From Erythrobacter sp. AP23 (GTDB lineage: Bacteria; Pseudomonadota; Alphaproteobacteria; Sphingomonadales; Sphingomonadaceae): a DNA stretch of 64,000 nucleotides. The stretch is from NCBI RefSeq assembly GCF_001542855.1, contig NZ_LNBY01000012.1, forward strand, positions 1 to 64,000, given 5' to 3'. Numbering within the stretch: position 1 is the stretch's first letter; every line of letters begins with the position of its first letter. Positions 24,726-32,940 of this stretch are shown piece by piece. The notes under the pieces are model-generated. The model saw nothing but the letters and a program-made list of their open reading frames with translations, was not told the origin of the DNA and did no database searches. Both the position numbers and the translations under genes were made by a program.

Positions 24726-25946
24726 GTGAACTACGACCAGATTTTCGACGAAGCGATTGCCAGACTGCACGAGGAAGGCCGCTATCGCGTCTTCATCGAC
24801 ATCCTGCGCAACAAGGGCGCCTTCCCCAATGCGCGCTGCTTCGCCGGCCACAACGGTCCGAAGCCGGTCACCGTCTGGTGTTCGAACGACTACCTCGCCA
24901 TGGGCCAGCACCCCAAAGTCATCGCGGCCATGGAAGAGGCGCTGCACGATGTCGGCGCAGGCAGCGGCGGCACGCGCAATATCGGCGGCAACACGCATTA
25001 CCACGTCCAGCTGGAAGCCGAGTTGTCGGACCTCCACGGCAAGGACGCAGCACTGCTCTTCACCAGCGGCTATGTCTCCAACGACGCAACGCTGTCGACC
25101 GTGGCCAAGCTGCTGCCGGGCTGCGTGATCTTTTCCGACGAGCTCAATCACGCCAGCATGATCGCGGGCATTCGCAATTCGGGCTGCGAGAAGCGCGTCT
25201 TTCGTCACAACGACCTCGAGCACCTCGAAGAACTGCTTGCCGCCGAAGACGAATCGACGCCCAAGCTGATCGCTTTCGAAAGCGTCTATTCGATGGATGG
25301 CGACGTCGCCCCGATCCACGCGATCTGCGACCTCGCGGAGAAATACAACGCGCTTACCTATATCGACGAGGTCCATGCAGTGGGCATGTACGGCCCGCGC
25401 GGCGGCGGCATTTCGGAGCGCGACAAGGCCGCGCACCGGATCGACATCATCGAAGGCACGCTGGGCAAGGCGTTCGGCGTGATGGGCGGCTATATCGCGG
25501 CCGACAAGAAGATCGTCGACTGCATCCGCAGCTACGCCCCAGGCTTCATCTTCACCACGTCGCTCAGCCCCGCGCTGGTCGCAGGCGTGCTCGCGGCGGT
25601 GCGGCATCTGAAGGAAAGCAGCGAGGAACGCGAAGGCCAGCAGGCCGCCGCCGAACTGCTCAAGCGGAAGATGCGCGATGCCGGCCTGCCGGTGATGGAC
25701 AGCGTCACCCACATCGTGCCGCTGATGGTCGGCGATCCCGTCCACGCCAAGAAGATCAGCGACATATTGCTCGCGGAGTATGGCGTCTACGTCCAGCCGA
25801 TCAACTTCCCCACCGTGCCGCGCGGCACCGAACGCCTGCGCTTCACTCCCGGTCCGGCCCATACCGCCGAAATGATGGATGGACTGGTCGAGGCGCTGGT
25901 CGAGATCTGGGACCGGATGGACATGGATTTGGCGAAAGCCGCGTAA
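24726..25946 (+). CDS. hemA: 5-aminolevulinate synthase
   Basis: ALAS condenses succinyl-CoA and glycine, the C4 entry to heme found in alphaproteobacteria. The 406-residue protein opens [20 protein letters not shown], has the glycine-rich [15 protein letters not shown] block, [13 protein letters not shown] with the PLP-contacting Asp, and the Schiff-base lysine in [13 protein letters not shown]. The GTG at 24726 is chosen because the family N-terminus follows directly; its ribosome-binding site is weak. An inverted repeat lies upstream. Confidence 0.95.
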   Translation: MNYDQIFDEAIARLHEEGRYRVFIDILRNKGAFPNARCFAGHNGPKPVTVWCSNDYLAMGQHPKVIAAMEEALHDVGAGSGGTRNIGGNTHYHVQLEAELSDLHGKDAALLFTSGYVSNDATLSTVAKLLPGCVIFSDELNHASMIAGIRNSGCEKRVFRHNDLEHLEELLAAEDESTPKLIAFESVYSMDGDVAPIHAICDLAEKYNALTYIDEVHAVGMYGPRGGGISERDKAAHRIDIIEGTLGKAFGVMGGYIAADKKIVDCIRSYAPGFIFTTSLSPALVAGVLAAVRHLKESSEEREGQQAAAELLKRKMRDAGLPVMDSVTHIVPLMVGDPVHAKKISDILLAEYGVYVQPINFPTVPRGTERLRFTPGPAHTAEMMDGLVEALVEIWDRMDMDLAKAA

Positions 25947-26014
25947 GCTGCGTGCTAGTCGCTAGCAGTCGGCAAGGGACTGACGAGCGGCGATTTTCGG
26001 CCTAGATAGCCGGG

Positions 26015-27196
26015 ATGGACCATCCGCCTTCCGCAATACATCCAGAACACGATCGGGCACCGATTCTGGCGCTGGCAGGTCTGGTGCTGCTGCCATTCGT
26101 TTTGCTGGGTCTGTTCGGCGAAATGCCCGCAACGCGCGATCATCCATCCACCTCCGTAAGCGCGGTGACGGCTCCGCCCCTGCCCGACCTGCCTGCAAGC
26201 AGTGACGATACCATAGTCGTGTCCGAACTGGCCGCCGAGGATGCCCGGGCGCGCAATGCCGCGGTGGCATTCGCGGCGATCGGCCCCGGCACGGCGAGGC
26301 CGTTCACCATTCGCGGCGACGAGACCGACCGCAACCGCGCGCGCGACTGTCTGGCGCTGGCGGGCATGGCCGAAGCCGGCGGCAGCGACGCCGATCAGCG
26401 CGCGGTGATGCAGGTCGTGCTCAACCGCGTGCGTCACCCTGCCTTCGCCAAAACCGTATGCGGGGTGGTGTTCGAAGGCTCGCAGCGACCCACAGGCTGC
26501 CAGTTCAGCTTCACCTGCGACGGCTCGCTCGCACGGCGCTATTCCGATGGGGCGTGGCGCTTGGCCCGCAAAAGGGCCGACGAAATGCTGGCAGGGGCGA
26601 TCCATGCGCCGGTCGGCCATTCGACCCATTTCCATGCCGACTACGTCTATCCCTGGTGGAGCGAACGGCTCGACAAGGTGGCGCAGGTCGGCCCGCACCT
26701 GTTTTTTCGCTGGCGCGGTTTCTGGGGCAGCGGCACCGCGATGTCGGCGCGCTATAGCGGCGGCGAGCCCGATCCGTTGCGGCTGCGCGAAACCGCGCTC
26801 GCCGTGGCCAGCGCCAACCCGCTCCCGACGCTGCTTCAAAGCGGCGAGAGCGTGCGCAGCATCACCCGCGACACTATCGAACGCGAGGATCAAAGCACGC
26901 GCCAACGCTCCTCTCCCGGTGCGGGCGTGCATTTCGTCCTCGTCGCGCCCGGCGATTCGCCACAGGCGCTGGTCGAGCGCGCACGCGGCCTGTGCTCGGG
27001 CGAAGGCTATTGCCGCGTGCAGGGCTGGAGCGATGTCAGCGCCGTCCCGAGCGGGCTCCCGCTGCCCGAGGACGCACGCCGCAGCTTGCGCTTCAGCTTC
27101 GTCGCAGCGGGCGCCGGAGGGGCAGAGGCGGTGTTTCTCGATTGTCGCCTGTTCCCCGCACCCGCGATCGGCACCTGCCTGCCCGCGAGGCCGTAG
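26015..27196 (+). CDS. SleB-type cell wall hydrolase
   Basis: The 393-residue protein has one N-terminal membrane anchor (about residues 17-38) and then a periplasmic Hydrolase_2 (SleB/CwlJ) domain: LAGMAEAGGSDADQRAVMQV with the likely catalytic Glu, VLNRVRHPAFAKTVCGVV, and a C-terminal part of that domain near STHFHADYVYPWW. These enzymes are lytic transglycosylases or amidases acting on peptidoglycan. The C-terminal 150 residues match no family that I recognise. Confidence 0.82.
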   Translation: MDHPPSAIHPEHDRAPILALAGLVLLPFVLLGLFGEMPATRDHPSTSVSAVTAPPLPDLPASSDDTIVVSELAAEDARARNAAVAFAAIGPGTARPFTIRGDETDRNRARDCLALAGMAEAGGSDADQRAVMQVVLNRVRHPAFAKTVCGVVFEGSQRPTGCQFSFTCDGSLARRYSDGAWRLARKRADEMLAGAIHAPVGHSTHFHADYVYPWWSERLDKVAQVGPHLFFRWRGFWGSGTAMSARYSGGEPDPLRLRETALAVASANPLPTLLQSGESVRSITRDTIEREDQSTRQRSSPGAGVHFVLVAPGDSPQALVERARGLCSGEGYCRVQGWSDVSAVPSGLPLPEDARRSLRFSFVAAGAGGAEAVFLDCRLFPAPAIGTCLPARP

Positions 27197-27258
27197 GGGA
27201 TTTTGCGCCACCGAGTCGGCGCGCTAAGCCTCCCGCCATCGACAAGGGAGAGAGTGGA

Positions 27259-27951
27259 ATGAGCGGCAACCGGGACATGACCTATGAAGAGGTGGTGATG
27301 GATCGCCGCTCGATCAGGGGCTATCTCGACAAGCCGGTGCCGCGCGAGCTGATCGAGGAAATCCTGACGCTCGCCATGCGCTCGCCCACCTCGATGAACA
27401 CGCAGCCTTGGCACTTCCACGTCATCACCGGCGAACCGCTCGACCGGATCCGCAAGGGCAATACCGAGAACATCCTCGCGGGCGTGCCGGACAGCCGCGA
27501 ATTCCGCCGAGGCGAGCCCTTTGCCGGGGTCCACCGCGAGCGCCAGGTCGGCGTCGCCAAGCAATTGTTCGGCGCGATGGGCATCGAACGCGAGGACAAG
27601 GAGGGGCGGCAGGACTGGGTGTTGCGCGGTTTCCGCCAGTTCGACGCGCCGGTCTGCGTGATCGTCACCTACGACAAGGAACTCTCTGGCAGCGACGACA
27701 CGCCGTTCGACTGCGGCGCGGTGACAACGGCGCTGGTCAATGCGGCTTGGTCGCGCGGGCTCGGCTGCGTGATCAACTCGCAGGGCATCATGCAGAGCCC
27801 CGTCGTCCGCGAACACGCTGGGATCCCCGACGACCAGGTGATCATGAAGGCCGTTGCGATGGGCTGGCCCGACGAAAGCTTCCCCGCCAATGCGGTGGTC
27901 AGCAAACGCAAGCCGGTGGACGAGGCCGCGCGGTTCGTGGGGTTCGACTAG
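27259..27951 (+). CDS. Nitroreductase family protein
   Basis: A 230-residue FMN-dependent nitroreductase. Motifs are MDRRSIRGYLDKPV (FMN phosphate contact), MRSPTSMNTQPWHFHVITG, and GLGCVINSQGIMQSP near the C-terminal part. Substrates may be quinones, nitro compounds or enones. The ATG at 27259 follows GGAGAGAGTGGA. A second, more divergent nitroreductase-fold enzyme is at 50437. Confidence 0.86.
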   Translation: MSGNRDMTYEEVVMDRRSIRGYLDKPVPRELIEEILTLAMRSPTSMNTQPWHFHVITGEPLDRIRKGNTENILAGVPDSREFRRGEPFAGVHRERQVGVAKQLFGAMGIEREDKEGRQDWVLRGFRQFDAPVCVIVTYDKELSGSDDTPFDCGAVTTALVNAAWSRGLGCVINSQGIMQSPVVREHAGIPDDQVIMKAVAMGWPDESFPANAVVSKRKPVDEAARFVGFD

Positions 27952-28017
27952 GCTCGCCTGCCACGTAACCCCAAAGAGGAGTATCCTGCGTCAAGGAGTC
28001 TACGGGGAGATGACTCG

Positions 28018-28254
28018 ATGACCGAACCAGTGAACTGGGCGCATTACACCTTACACAGGGCCGACGATGGCGGAGGGTTGCTCGATCCGTTGAAGAGTAT
28101 CCTACACGGATCGCTGGCCGAACTGGTCCGCGACATCATGCTGCTGCCCGCCGACAAGCGCAATGCGTATGAATGCGAGAAGACCGGCGATCATCGGCTG
28201 AACTACTGGGAAATCGCCGCAATCGCGCGCCGGGACGACTTCCCCTTCGCCTGA
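28018..28254 (+). CDS. Small hypothetical protein
   Basis: A 78-residue soluble protein not assigned to a family. It has a helical centre (LAELVRDIMLLPADKRNAYE) and an acidic/aromatic end (LNYWEIAAIARRDDFPFA). A good ribosome-binding site (GGGGAG) precedes the ATG, which supports it being real. It is convergent with the next gene, 9 bp away. Confidence 0.6.
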   Translation: MTEPVNWAHYTLHRADDGGGLLDPLKSILHGSLAELVRDIMLLPADKRNAYECEKTGDHRLNYWEIAAIARRDDFPFA

Positions 28255-28263
28255 AATTGTATC

Positions 28264-28830
28264 CTATTCCGGCCCCACAACTCCGGCCTCGGGCCAATCG
28301 CTGTCAGCGACCCTTTCGAGCCGCATCTCAAGAAATTTCCGGCGCGGTTCCTCACCGAACTGCATGTAGCCATCCTCGGCCCATCGACCGTCCTCGACCA
28401 CCGCCTCGTAGGTGAAGGTCACCGGCCCACTCGTCAGGCCCCACTCGAAGCCATTTTCGGTCGGCCTGAACCACGGCCGCGCGGTAAAGCCCTGCGCGGT
28501 CGAGGTCATCACGTATTCGTCGGCCATGGGATCGTAGGCAATCATGGCAACCGCGTTGAATTCCAGATCGCCATTGTCGGCATAGCCACGTCCCTCGACG
28601 ATGCGGACCACGCCGCCTGCCATCGTGCCTACCCGTTCGGTCTGAGTCAGCACGGTCTCGCCCTCCGGTCCCTGCGAAGTCACAGTCCCGCGCCACTCGC
28701 CGTCCATGAATGCGAAGGCTTCCATCGCGGCGCGTTGTTCGGCGCGCATCGCTTCGGCATCGGGCATCTGCGCCGAGAGGGGCATCGCGCAAGCGAGCCC
28801 AACGAATGCGATCAATTTCTCAAAAATCAT
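28264..28830 (-). CDS. Secreted protein of unknown function, DUF1579-like
   Basis: The 188-residue protein has a signal peptide (FEKLIAFVGLACAMPLSAQ) and a beta-rich domain typical of DUF1579 or lipocalin-like secreted proteins: FMDGEWRGTVTSQGPEGETV, MAYDP-type strands and a closing FLEMRLERV. No catalytic motif is seen. The ATG at 28830 is preceded by AAGGAG. Function unknown. Confidence 0.65.
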   Translation of the reverse strand: MIFEKLIAFVGLACAMPLSAQMPDAEAMRAEQRAAMEAFAFMDGEWRGTVTSQGPEGETVLTQTERVGTMAGGVVRIVEGRGYADNGDLEFNAVAMIAYDPMADEYVMTSTAQGFTARPWFRPTENGFEWGLTSGPVTFTYEAVVEDGRWAEDGYMQFGEEPRRKFLEMRLERVADSDWPEAGVVGPE

Positions 28831-28921
28831 CAATAATTCTCCTTGGATCGAATAGTATCGGGTACCCAAGAAGGGTCAATCCGCGCTCCCGGAGAGCGCC
28901 CCTGCGGCGGGACCGCGGCCC

Positions 28922-29767
28922 TTAGAGGCCCGCCGCCCGTTCGACATAGGGCAGGGCTTCGACCAGCTCGTAACCCGGCATACGGCGCACGAAGTGCCGC
29001 AACCAGGTCGCATGGCCGCTCCCGGCGAGCACCAGCACGCGGTCGCCCGGCTCGGCGATCATGTCGATCTTGGCGAACATCTTGGCGTTGCGCATGTACC
29101 AATAGGCGTTGAGCTCGGCGCCGGGCTGCGCGTCGCCATCGCCGATTTTGAGCAGCGAATAATAGAGCCTGTCGTGCTTCGCCTCCACGCGGGCCGGATC
29201 GTTATGCGTCAGCAGCGATTCGGCGATCGTCTGATCGGGCAATCGGGCCTGCTCTTCCGCGGCCATGGCCTGGACCTCGGCGAAGAGGCTGGCGAGGAGA
29301 TCTTGCCCGCCATGTTCGCTGGCGAAAGCCTGGACTCTGCCCATTGGGAAATAGTCCGGTTCGCCCTCGCCCGGCTGCTCGTCATAGCCGTAGACCGCCT
29401 CGTGGCCGAGCTTGCGCGCCAGACGATAGCCCACCTGGATGCTCTCGTTCCGCTTCGTTTTGAGCAGTTCTTCGGTCCGGTCGAAGTCGGCCATTTCCAG
29501 CGCGGGTGCCTCGGCCATATTCTCGACCGCGATGCGCGTCGGGCGCCACTGGGCGAGCGTATCGACCAATGTCTCGATCTCGCCCTGCCTTCGCGGCGCC
29601 AACACATCGTCGACCTCGATGTTGGCCACGTCGCGGCCGGGATTGGCGAAATGATACATCCCCAGAACCATCACCTGCACTGGCGCGATCTCGGTGGACT
29701 CACTTTCCGCCAGAGCTGGCGAAGCGAATATGGCCGCGAGAGCGGCAATCAACGGAGGGAACTTCAT
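28922..29767 (-). CDS. Exported DUF5694 (TraB/Tiki-like) protein
   Basis: A 281-residue protein with a signal peptide (FPPLIAALAAIFASPALA) and a domain resembling the TraB/ChaN/Tiki superfamily: VQVMVLGMYHFANPGRD, RPTRIAVENM (conserved Glu) and a C-terminal GDRVLVLAGSGHATWLRHFV with a conserved His. This arrangement suggests a metal-dependent, possibly proteolytic, periplasmic protein, but activity in this family is unproven. The ATG at 29767 follows GGGAGACCGCC. Confidence 0.72.
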   Translation of the reverse strand: MKFPPLIAALAAIFASPALAESESTEIAPVQVMVLGMYHFANPGRDVANIEVDDVLAPRRQGEIETLVDTLAQWRPTRIAVENMAEAPALEMADFDRTEELLKTKRNESIQVGYRLARKLGHEAVYGYDEQPGEGEPDYFPMGRVQAFASEHGGQDLLASLFAEVQAMAAEEQARLPDQTIAESLLTHNDPARVEAKHDRLYYSLLKIGDGDAQPGAELNAYWYMRNAKMFAKIDMIAEPGDRVLVLAGSGHATWLRHFVRRMPGYELVEALPYVERAAGL

Positions 29768-29868
29768 GGCGGTCTCCCTTGTGTATTGCGTGATTAATAC
29801 AGCAAGGAAGATCGCAGGCAAGTATGTTACGTTCTACCGCAGCGCCACGCTGCGATAGGAAGCCGGTC

Positions 29869-31071
29869 TCAGCGCAGGCTCACCACATTGTCCGCGGGGG
29901 GGCGCAGGCGGCTGCCGTCGTAGAGACTCGCCATCGGCTCGTCCTCGACCACGATCCGCATCGCAGCGCCGAAGCCGTTGAAATCGGTCTTCATCGCCGC
30001 GCCATAGGCGCCGAGCATGCCGATCTCGATGTAATCGCCGGCCTGGATGTCTTCGGGCAGGACGAAGGGGCCCTGCATGTAGTCCGCATCGTCGCAGGTC
30101 GGCCCATAGAAGGCGAAATCCATCTCGGGCTTGATGAGGTCGTCCTCGAGCGCGCGGACGGGGAATTTCCAGTCGACATGCGCGGCATCGAACAGCGCGC
30201 CATAGGCGCCGTCGTTGATGTAGAGTTCCTCGCCGCGGCGCTTCTCCACCTTGACGATCAGCGACGAGTATTCGGCGCACAGCGCACGACCCGGCTCGCA
30301 CCACAGCTCGGCGTTGTAGGCGATCGGCAGGTTGTAGAAGTTCTGGTGGATGATCTGGAAATAGTCCTCCAGCGGCGGAGGCTCCATCCCCGGATAGACG
30401 CTCGGGAACCCGCCCCCGACATCGATCATGTCGATCACCACCGACGCCTCGCCGATGGCGACACGCACGCGCTCGAGCGCCTGGACATAGGCAAACGGCG
30501 TCATCGCCTGGCTGCCCACGTGGAAGCACACGCCAAGCCAGTCGGCATGCTGGCGCGCGGTCTGCAACAGCTCGGGTGCCTCGGTCAGGTCGCAGCCGAA
30601 TTTCGAGGCGAGGCTGAGTTCGGAATATTCGCTCGACACGCGCAGCCGCACGCACAGGCGCAGGTCCTGCGCCGGTTCGCCGTCTTCGTCGCGGCAGGCC
30701 TCGACGATCTTCTCCAGCTCTTCGATACTGTCGAGGCTGAAGGTCTTCACGCCATGCGTGTGATAGGCCTCGCGGATCGCGCTGGGTGCCTTGACCGGAT
30801 GCATGAAGCACAGCACCCCTTGCGGAAGCGTCGCGCGGACGAGACGCACCTCGGCAATCGAGGCGACGTCGTAATGCGTCACGCCATTGTCCCACAGGAT
30901 CTGCAGCAGATCGGGCGAAGGATTGGCCTTCACCGCATAGAGCGACTTGCCCGGAAACTTCTCGACGAAGAAGCGGGCGGCGCGCGCGGCGGCATGCGGG
31001 CGATTGAGAATTACGGGTTCGTCGGGCGCGAGGGCGCGAACTACGGACCGGGCGTCAGGAAATGTGTGCAA
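29869..31071 (-). CDS. Ornithine/diamino-acid decarboxylase, fold III PLP family
   Basis: The 400-residue protein is a eukaryotic-type (alanine-racemase-fold) decarboxylase. Lys48 in YAVKANPSP binds PLP; DVGGGFPSVYP and CEPGRALCAE bind the cofactor phosphate; GPTCDDADYM supplies the active-site cysteine of the other subunit. It should decarboxylate ornithine to putrescine (lysine to cadaverine cannot be excluded). The start is a TTG at 31071 with GGGGG nine bases upstream. It is followed on the map by the carboxyspermidine genes, so putrescine made here can feed spermidine synthesis. Confidence 0.87.
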   Translation of the reverse strand: MHTFPDARSVVRALAPDEPVILNRPHAAARAARFFVEKFPGKSLYAVKANPSPDLLQILWDNGVTHYDVASIAEVRLVRATLPQGVLCFMHPVKAPSAIREAYHTHGVKTFSLDSIEELEKIVEACRDEDGEPAQDLRLCVRLRVSSEYSELSLASKFGCDLTEAPELLQTARQHADWLGVCFHVGSQAMTPFAYVQALERVRVAIGEASVVIDMIDVGGGFPSVYPGMEPPPLEDYFQIIHQNFYNLPIAYNAELWCEPGRALCAEYSSLIVKVEKRRGEELYINDGAYGALFDAAHVDWKFPVRALEDDLIKPEMDFAFYGPTCDDADYMQGPFVLPEDIQAGDYIEIGMLGAYGAAMKTDFNGFGAAMRIVVEDEPMASLYDGSRLRPPADNVVSLR

Positions 31072-31145
31072 CTCAAGGGACCCCCAAAACGGTTAGGTTT
31101 CAGACAAGGCTGCCTTGCGGTTCGAGTCCCCTTGGGGCAGCGGAG
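31072..31145 (-). promoter_or_regulatory. Structured 5' leader of the ornithine decarboxylase mRNA (speF-like candidate)
   Basis: On the minus strand a 6-bp stem GCTGCC (31141-31136)/GGCAGC (31114-31109) encloses CAAGGGGAC (31134-31126). That segment can pair, with one bulged base, to GTCCCTTG (31081-31074), which lies between the GGGGG ribosome-binding site and the TTG start. Two mutually exclusive folds are therefore possible, one covering the start region. A conserved leader (speF motif) is known upstream of ornithine decarboxylase genes in alphaproteobacteria; membership here is not verified. Confidence 0.45.
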
Positions 31146-31261
31146 GCGCGCACATAGGGGATATGCGCAAGAACGCAAGCACAATCGCCACGCATGGCAT
31201 TGTCTGCACGTATCCTATCAAGCCGCGAGGCCGGCAGGCGTTCCAAGAGACTGCCGCGCGC

Positions 31262-32440
31262 TCAGCTCAGCCGGTCGCGGAAAGTTTCGTAGCCGAATTC
31301 CTTGACCAGCTCGAGATGGTCGGTCTCGCTGTCCCAGAGGTAGATGCCGGGCAGCTGCACCCCGTTGAATGTGTTGGTTTTGACCATCGAATAATGCGCC
31401 TGGTCGAGGAAGGCGAAACGTTTCCCGACTTCCGCCCCGCCGGGGATGCGGTAGTCGCCGATCACATCGCCCGCGAGACAGGACGGGCCGCCGATGCGGA
31501 CAGCAGGCACCTCGTGATCGGTCGCCTCGCCCAGCATGGCCGGCCGATAGGGCGCCTCGATCACGTCGGGCATGTGGCAGGTCGCCGAAACATCCGCGAC
31601 CGCGATGGGCACTTCGTTGAAGCCGGTGTCGAGGATGGTGCCAACGAGTATCCCCGCGTCGAGCGCCACCGCCTCGCCCGGTTCGAGGTAGATCTCCGCG
31701 CCGGTATCGTCCTTGGCATCCTTGAGGAACTCGACCAGCTCCTCGCGCTGGTAATCGGCGCGGGTGATGTGGTGGCCGCCGCCCATGTTGATCCATTTGA
31801 GGTGACCGAACCAGGGTTCGATTGCGTCGAACACCTTGTCCCAGGTCGCGTGGAGCGGCTCGAAATCCTGCTCGCACAGATTGTGGAAATGGATTCCGTC
31901 GACCTGCGCCATGATTTCGGGCGTCAGCTGGTCGATCGGGAAACCCAGCCGGCTGCCGGGGCTCGAGGGATCGTAGCGCGGCACCTCGCCGGTCGCGTGC
32001 ATCGGATTGATCCGCAGCCCGACATCGAAGTCCTGCCCCGCCGCGCGCGCCGCCTCGAGGATCAGCGCCGCGCGTTCGAGCTGGCCGGGCGAGTTGAAGA
32101 TGACGTGGTCGGAAAGCCGACAGACTTCCTCCAGCTCTTCGGGCTTGTAGGCCGCAGAATAGGTGGCGATCTCGCCATCGTAGAACTCGCTCGCCAGCCG
32201 CGCTTCCCACAGGCCGGAAGTGCACACGCCGTCGAGATATTCGCCGATGATCGGCGCGGTCGACCACATCGAAAAGGCCTTGAGCGCGGCCAGCACCTTG
32301 ATGTCCGCCGCGTCGCGAATATCGGCCAGCACCTGGCAATTGGCGCGCAGCCTGGCGGCGTCCACCACGAAGGCGGGACTGTCGACGCGGTTCAAATCGA
32401 AATGGGCGAAGGCGCCCGGGTCGCCGGCTTTGGTTTCCAT
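31262..32440 (-). CDS. nspC: Carboxynorspermidine/carboxyspermidine decarboxylase
   Basis: NspC removes the carboxyl group from carboxyspermidine to give spermidine. The 392-residue PLP enzyme belongs to the same fold as ornithine decarboxylase but has the NspC-specific features: LAALKAFSMWS (PLP lysine), GLRINPMHATGEVPRYDPSS, HFHNLCEQDFEPL, INMGGGHHIT and GPSCLAGDVIGDY with the catalytic Cys. It lies downstream of the matching dehydrogenase gene, and a nuclease cassette is inserted between them. Confidence 0.93.
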   Translation of the reverse strand: METKAGDPGAFAHFDLNRVDSPAFVVDAARLRANCQVLADIRDAADIKVLAALKAFSMWSTAPIIGEYLDGVCTSGLWEARLASEFYDGEIATYSAAYKPEELEEVCRLSDHVIFNSPGQLERAALILEAARAAGQDFDVGLRINPMHATGEVPRYDPSSPGSRLGFPIDQLTPEIMAQVDGIHFHNLCEQDFEPLHATWDKVFDAIEPWFGHLKWINMGGGHHITRADYQREELVEFLKDAKDDTGAEIYLEPGEAVALDAGILVGTILDTGFNEVPIAVADVSATCHMPDVIEAPYRPAMLGEATDHEVPAVRIGGPSCLAGDVIGDYRIPGGAEVGKRFAFLDQAHYSMVKTNTFNGVQLPGIYLWDSETDHLELVKEFGYETFRDRLS

Positions 32441-32461
32441 GGTGTTCGGTCTGCCTTTATT

Positions 32462-32499
32462 GGTTTCTCGCAGAGACGCAGAGTGAAGAGAGGCGCAGA
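32462..32499 (+). repeat. Left inverted repeat of the GxxExxY cassette
   Basis: It begins GGTTTCTCGCAGAGACGCAG and continues into a purine-rich stretch ending GGCGCAGA. It is the inverted partner of 32904-32940, with one extra T and four substitutions. Confidence 0.8.
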
Positions 32500-32504
32500 G
32501 GAGA

Positions 32505-32891
32505 CTAGCGCGGGTTGTAATCGTTAGCGACGCGACGAATGCCGTCTTTCATTGTGGCGTGTGAGAAGTTGAGTAGCAGCCCCACGGGCTGTTTGAGCAA
32601 GCGAAGATAGGTCAATATCTGGCGGATATGCGATTGAGAAAGGCGCTCGACCGCTTTGACTTCGAGAACCAAGCGGTTCTCGACAAGGATATCGACGCGA
32701 AAGGCGGGATCGAAGAGCTGTCCATCGATTTCGACCGGCACGGGAACCTGCCGTGCAACCCGAAATCCACGCTTCTCAAGCCGTCCCGCAAGGACGGCTT
32801 CGTAAATACTTTCAAATAGTCCGGGACCAAGTTCACGGTGAAGGGCGATGCACTCGTCAATGACGGTCCCAGAAATCTCGTCGATCTCCAT
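32505..32891 (-). CDS. GxxExxY family protein, probable PD-(D/E)XK nuclease fold
   Basis: The 128-residue protein carries the family motif GLFESIY (Gly, Glu, Tyr spaced as named) and a PD-(D/E)XK-like core: FRVDILVENRLVLEVKA gives the Asp and the Glu-x-Lys. The catalytic set therefore looks complete. A helical end (IRQILTYLRLLKQPVGLLLNF) follows. Biochemical activity of this family is not established to my knowledge. The gene runs with the polyamine operon that it splits. Confidence 0.85.
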   Translation of the reverse strand: MEIDEISGTVIDECIALHRELGPGLFESIYEAVLAGRLEKRGFRVARQVPVPVEIDGQLFDPAFRVDILVENRLVLEVKAVERLSQSHIRQILTYLRLLKQPVGLLLNFSHATMKDGIRRVANDYNPR

Positions 32892-32903
32892 TTTCCACCC
32901 CTC

Positions 32904-32940
32904 TCCGCGCCTCCCTTTTCTCTGCGTCTCTGCGAGAACC
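32904..32940 (-). repeat. Right inverted repeat of the GxxExxY cassette
   Basis: Read on the minus strand it begins GGTTCTCGCAGAGACGCAGA. Its first G is the last base of the upstream gene's TAG stop codon. Confidence 0.8.

Larger units (their letters stand above)
32462..32940 (-). mobile_element. 479-bp inverted-repeat cassette carrying a GxxExxY gene
   Basis: A single gene (32505-32891) is bounded by inverted repeats at 32462-32499 and 32904-32940 that agree at about 33 of 38 aligned positions. The outer part of each repeat contains two TCTGCG units two bases apart. The right end overlaps the last base of the TAG stop codon of the carboxyspermidine dehydrogenase gene, and the left end is 21 bp from the nspC start. 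Base composition is clearly lower in GC than both neighbours. Mobility is inferred, not shown. Confidence 0.7.

Noticed and set aside
31105..31142. A tRNA T-arm-like TTCGAGTCC segment upstream of the ornithine decarboxylase gene
   Set aside because: The flanking bases do not form a 5-bp T stem, and no D arm, anticodon arm or acceptor stem could be found. It is better explained as part of the structured leader on the other strand.
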